Below, piece by piece: positions 45,365-45,582 of a stretch of DNA of 45,582 nucleotides. Each line of letters starts with the position of its first letter. The stretch's first letter is position 1. Where the stretch lies: IMG/VR virus record IMGVR_UViG_3300033145_000890, positions 1-45,582 of that record; one strand, given 5' to 3'. The translations under genes were made by a program, and so were the position numbers. Source of the stretch: a virus. The notes under the pieces were generated by a model. The model saw nothing but the letters and a program-made list of their open reading frames with translations, was not told the DNA's origin and did not search any database.

Positions 45365-45582
45365 CTACCACTTCGAAACATCCACACCTGCGGCCTTGGC
45401 TTCCTTCTTGATGTCGTATGCCAACTGAATATTGTCTTTGGCATCAGCAGCAGCATACTTCTTTTTAAACCGTGCCTCTGCCCCTGTGATCGGCGTATCA
45501 CCCTTGATATTGGTTGCCGGGTCCGGTGCGTTGCTCCGTGGTTTTATTGGTGTTGTTAATCGTTGTTTTTCCTGCCCGAGAT
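45365..45582 (-). CDS. Scaffolding protein, C-terminal part (continues at 1-886)
   Basis: Ends at TAG 45365-45367 after GVDVSKW. Bases 45469-45582 duplicate 1-114, so only 45365-45468 is new sequence. The basic helical end (FKKKYAAADAKDNIQLAYD) is the expected coat-binding part. Reading frame across the junction is exact (990 bases in total). Confidence 0.85.
   Translation of the reverse strand, partial: LGQEKQRLTTPIKPRSNAPDPATNIKGDTPITGAEARFKKKYAAADAKDNIQLAYDIKKEAKAAGVDVSKW
45469..45582. repeat. Terminal direct repeat, right copy
   Basis: Identical to 1-114; see the left copy. Confidence 0.95.

Overview
The window is a complete phage genome, read once around plus a short overlap: the first 114 bases recur exactly as the last 114, and the scaffold gene that runs off position 1 continues in frame at the right end. 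The unique length is therefore 45,468 bp on a circular or circularly permuted map. Late genes follow the phage P22 order (small terminase, large terminase, portal, scaffold, coat, gp4-, gp10-, needle-, gp14-, gp7-, gp20- and gp16-like genes, tailspike), so this is a short-tailed (podovirus-type) headful-packaging phage. The host should be Gram-negative: there is a P22-type head-binding tailspike, a lipoprotein, many Sec signal peptides, and a good match to a sigma-54 promoter. The host genus cannot be read from the sequence. No integrase, tRNA, CRISPR array, DNA polymerase or RNA polymerase gene was seen.

Layout. (1) Leftward late operon: 6187 down to 1, continuing from 45582 down to 25257. 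It carries packaging, head, neck, ejection proteins, tailspike, then a group of exported beta-structured proteins and a lysis cluster. (2) 6188-6480: AT-rich divergent control region with a sigma-54-like promoter for a short rightward operon of tiny genes (6481-8063), punctuated by three GC-rich hairpins. (3) 8100-16668: leftward accessory and replication genes, including HNH, DUF1367 and DUF1064 proteins, small membrane and Cys-rich proteins, a RecA-like ATPase, a replication initiator carrying a GIY-YIG-type domain, and a small HTH repressor-like gene. A free-standing candidate small RNA lies at about 12868-12967. (4) 16669-16797: a mirror-symmetric divergent promoter/operator. (5) 16798-25251: rightward operon with small genes, a Gly-Ser-Tyr repeat gene, ERF annealing protein, YqaJ-like exonuclease, a C5 cytosine methyltransferase and a second methyltransferase whose gene is broken or recoded at its catalytic motif and which hosts an HNH gene in another frame.

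Most striking points. First, a run of late proteins starting with the tailspike itself carries apparent cleavable signal peptides; in the spike the leader sits directly in front of a P22-like head-binding domain. This suggests tail or receptor-binding parts that pass through the periplasm. Second, the genome is rich in homing-type nucleases (at least five HNH genes plus one GIY-YIG-type domain). Several are placed unusually: inside a methyltransferase linker in another frame, inside a replication protein, or behind hairpins that would hide their start codons. Third, there are several structured elements with no obvious annotation: the small RNA with its own promoter and terminator, a 16-bp inverted repeat at 15649-15716, and two perfect 12- and 15-bp inverted repeats at 24630-24812.

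All calls come from reading the sequence and recalling family signatures; no database search was run.
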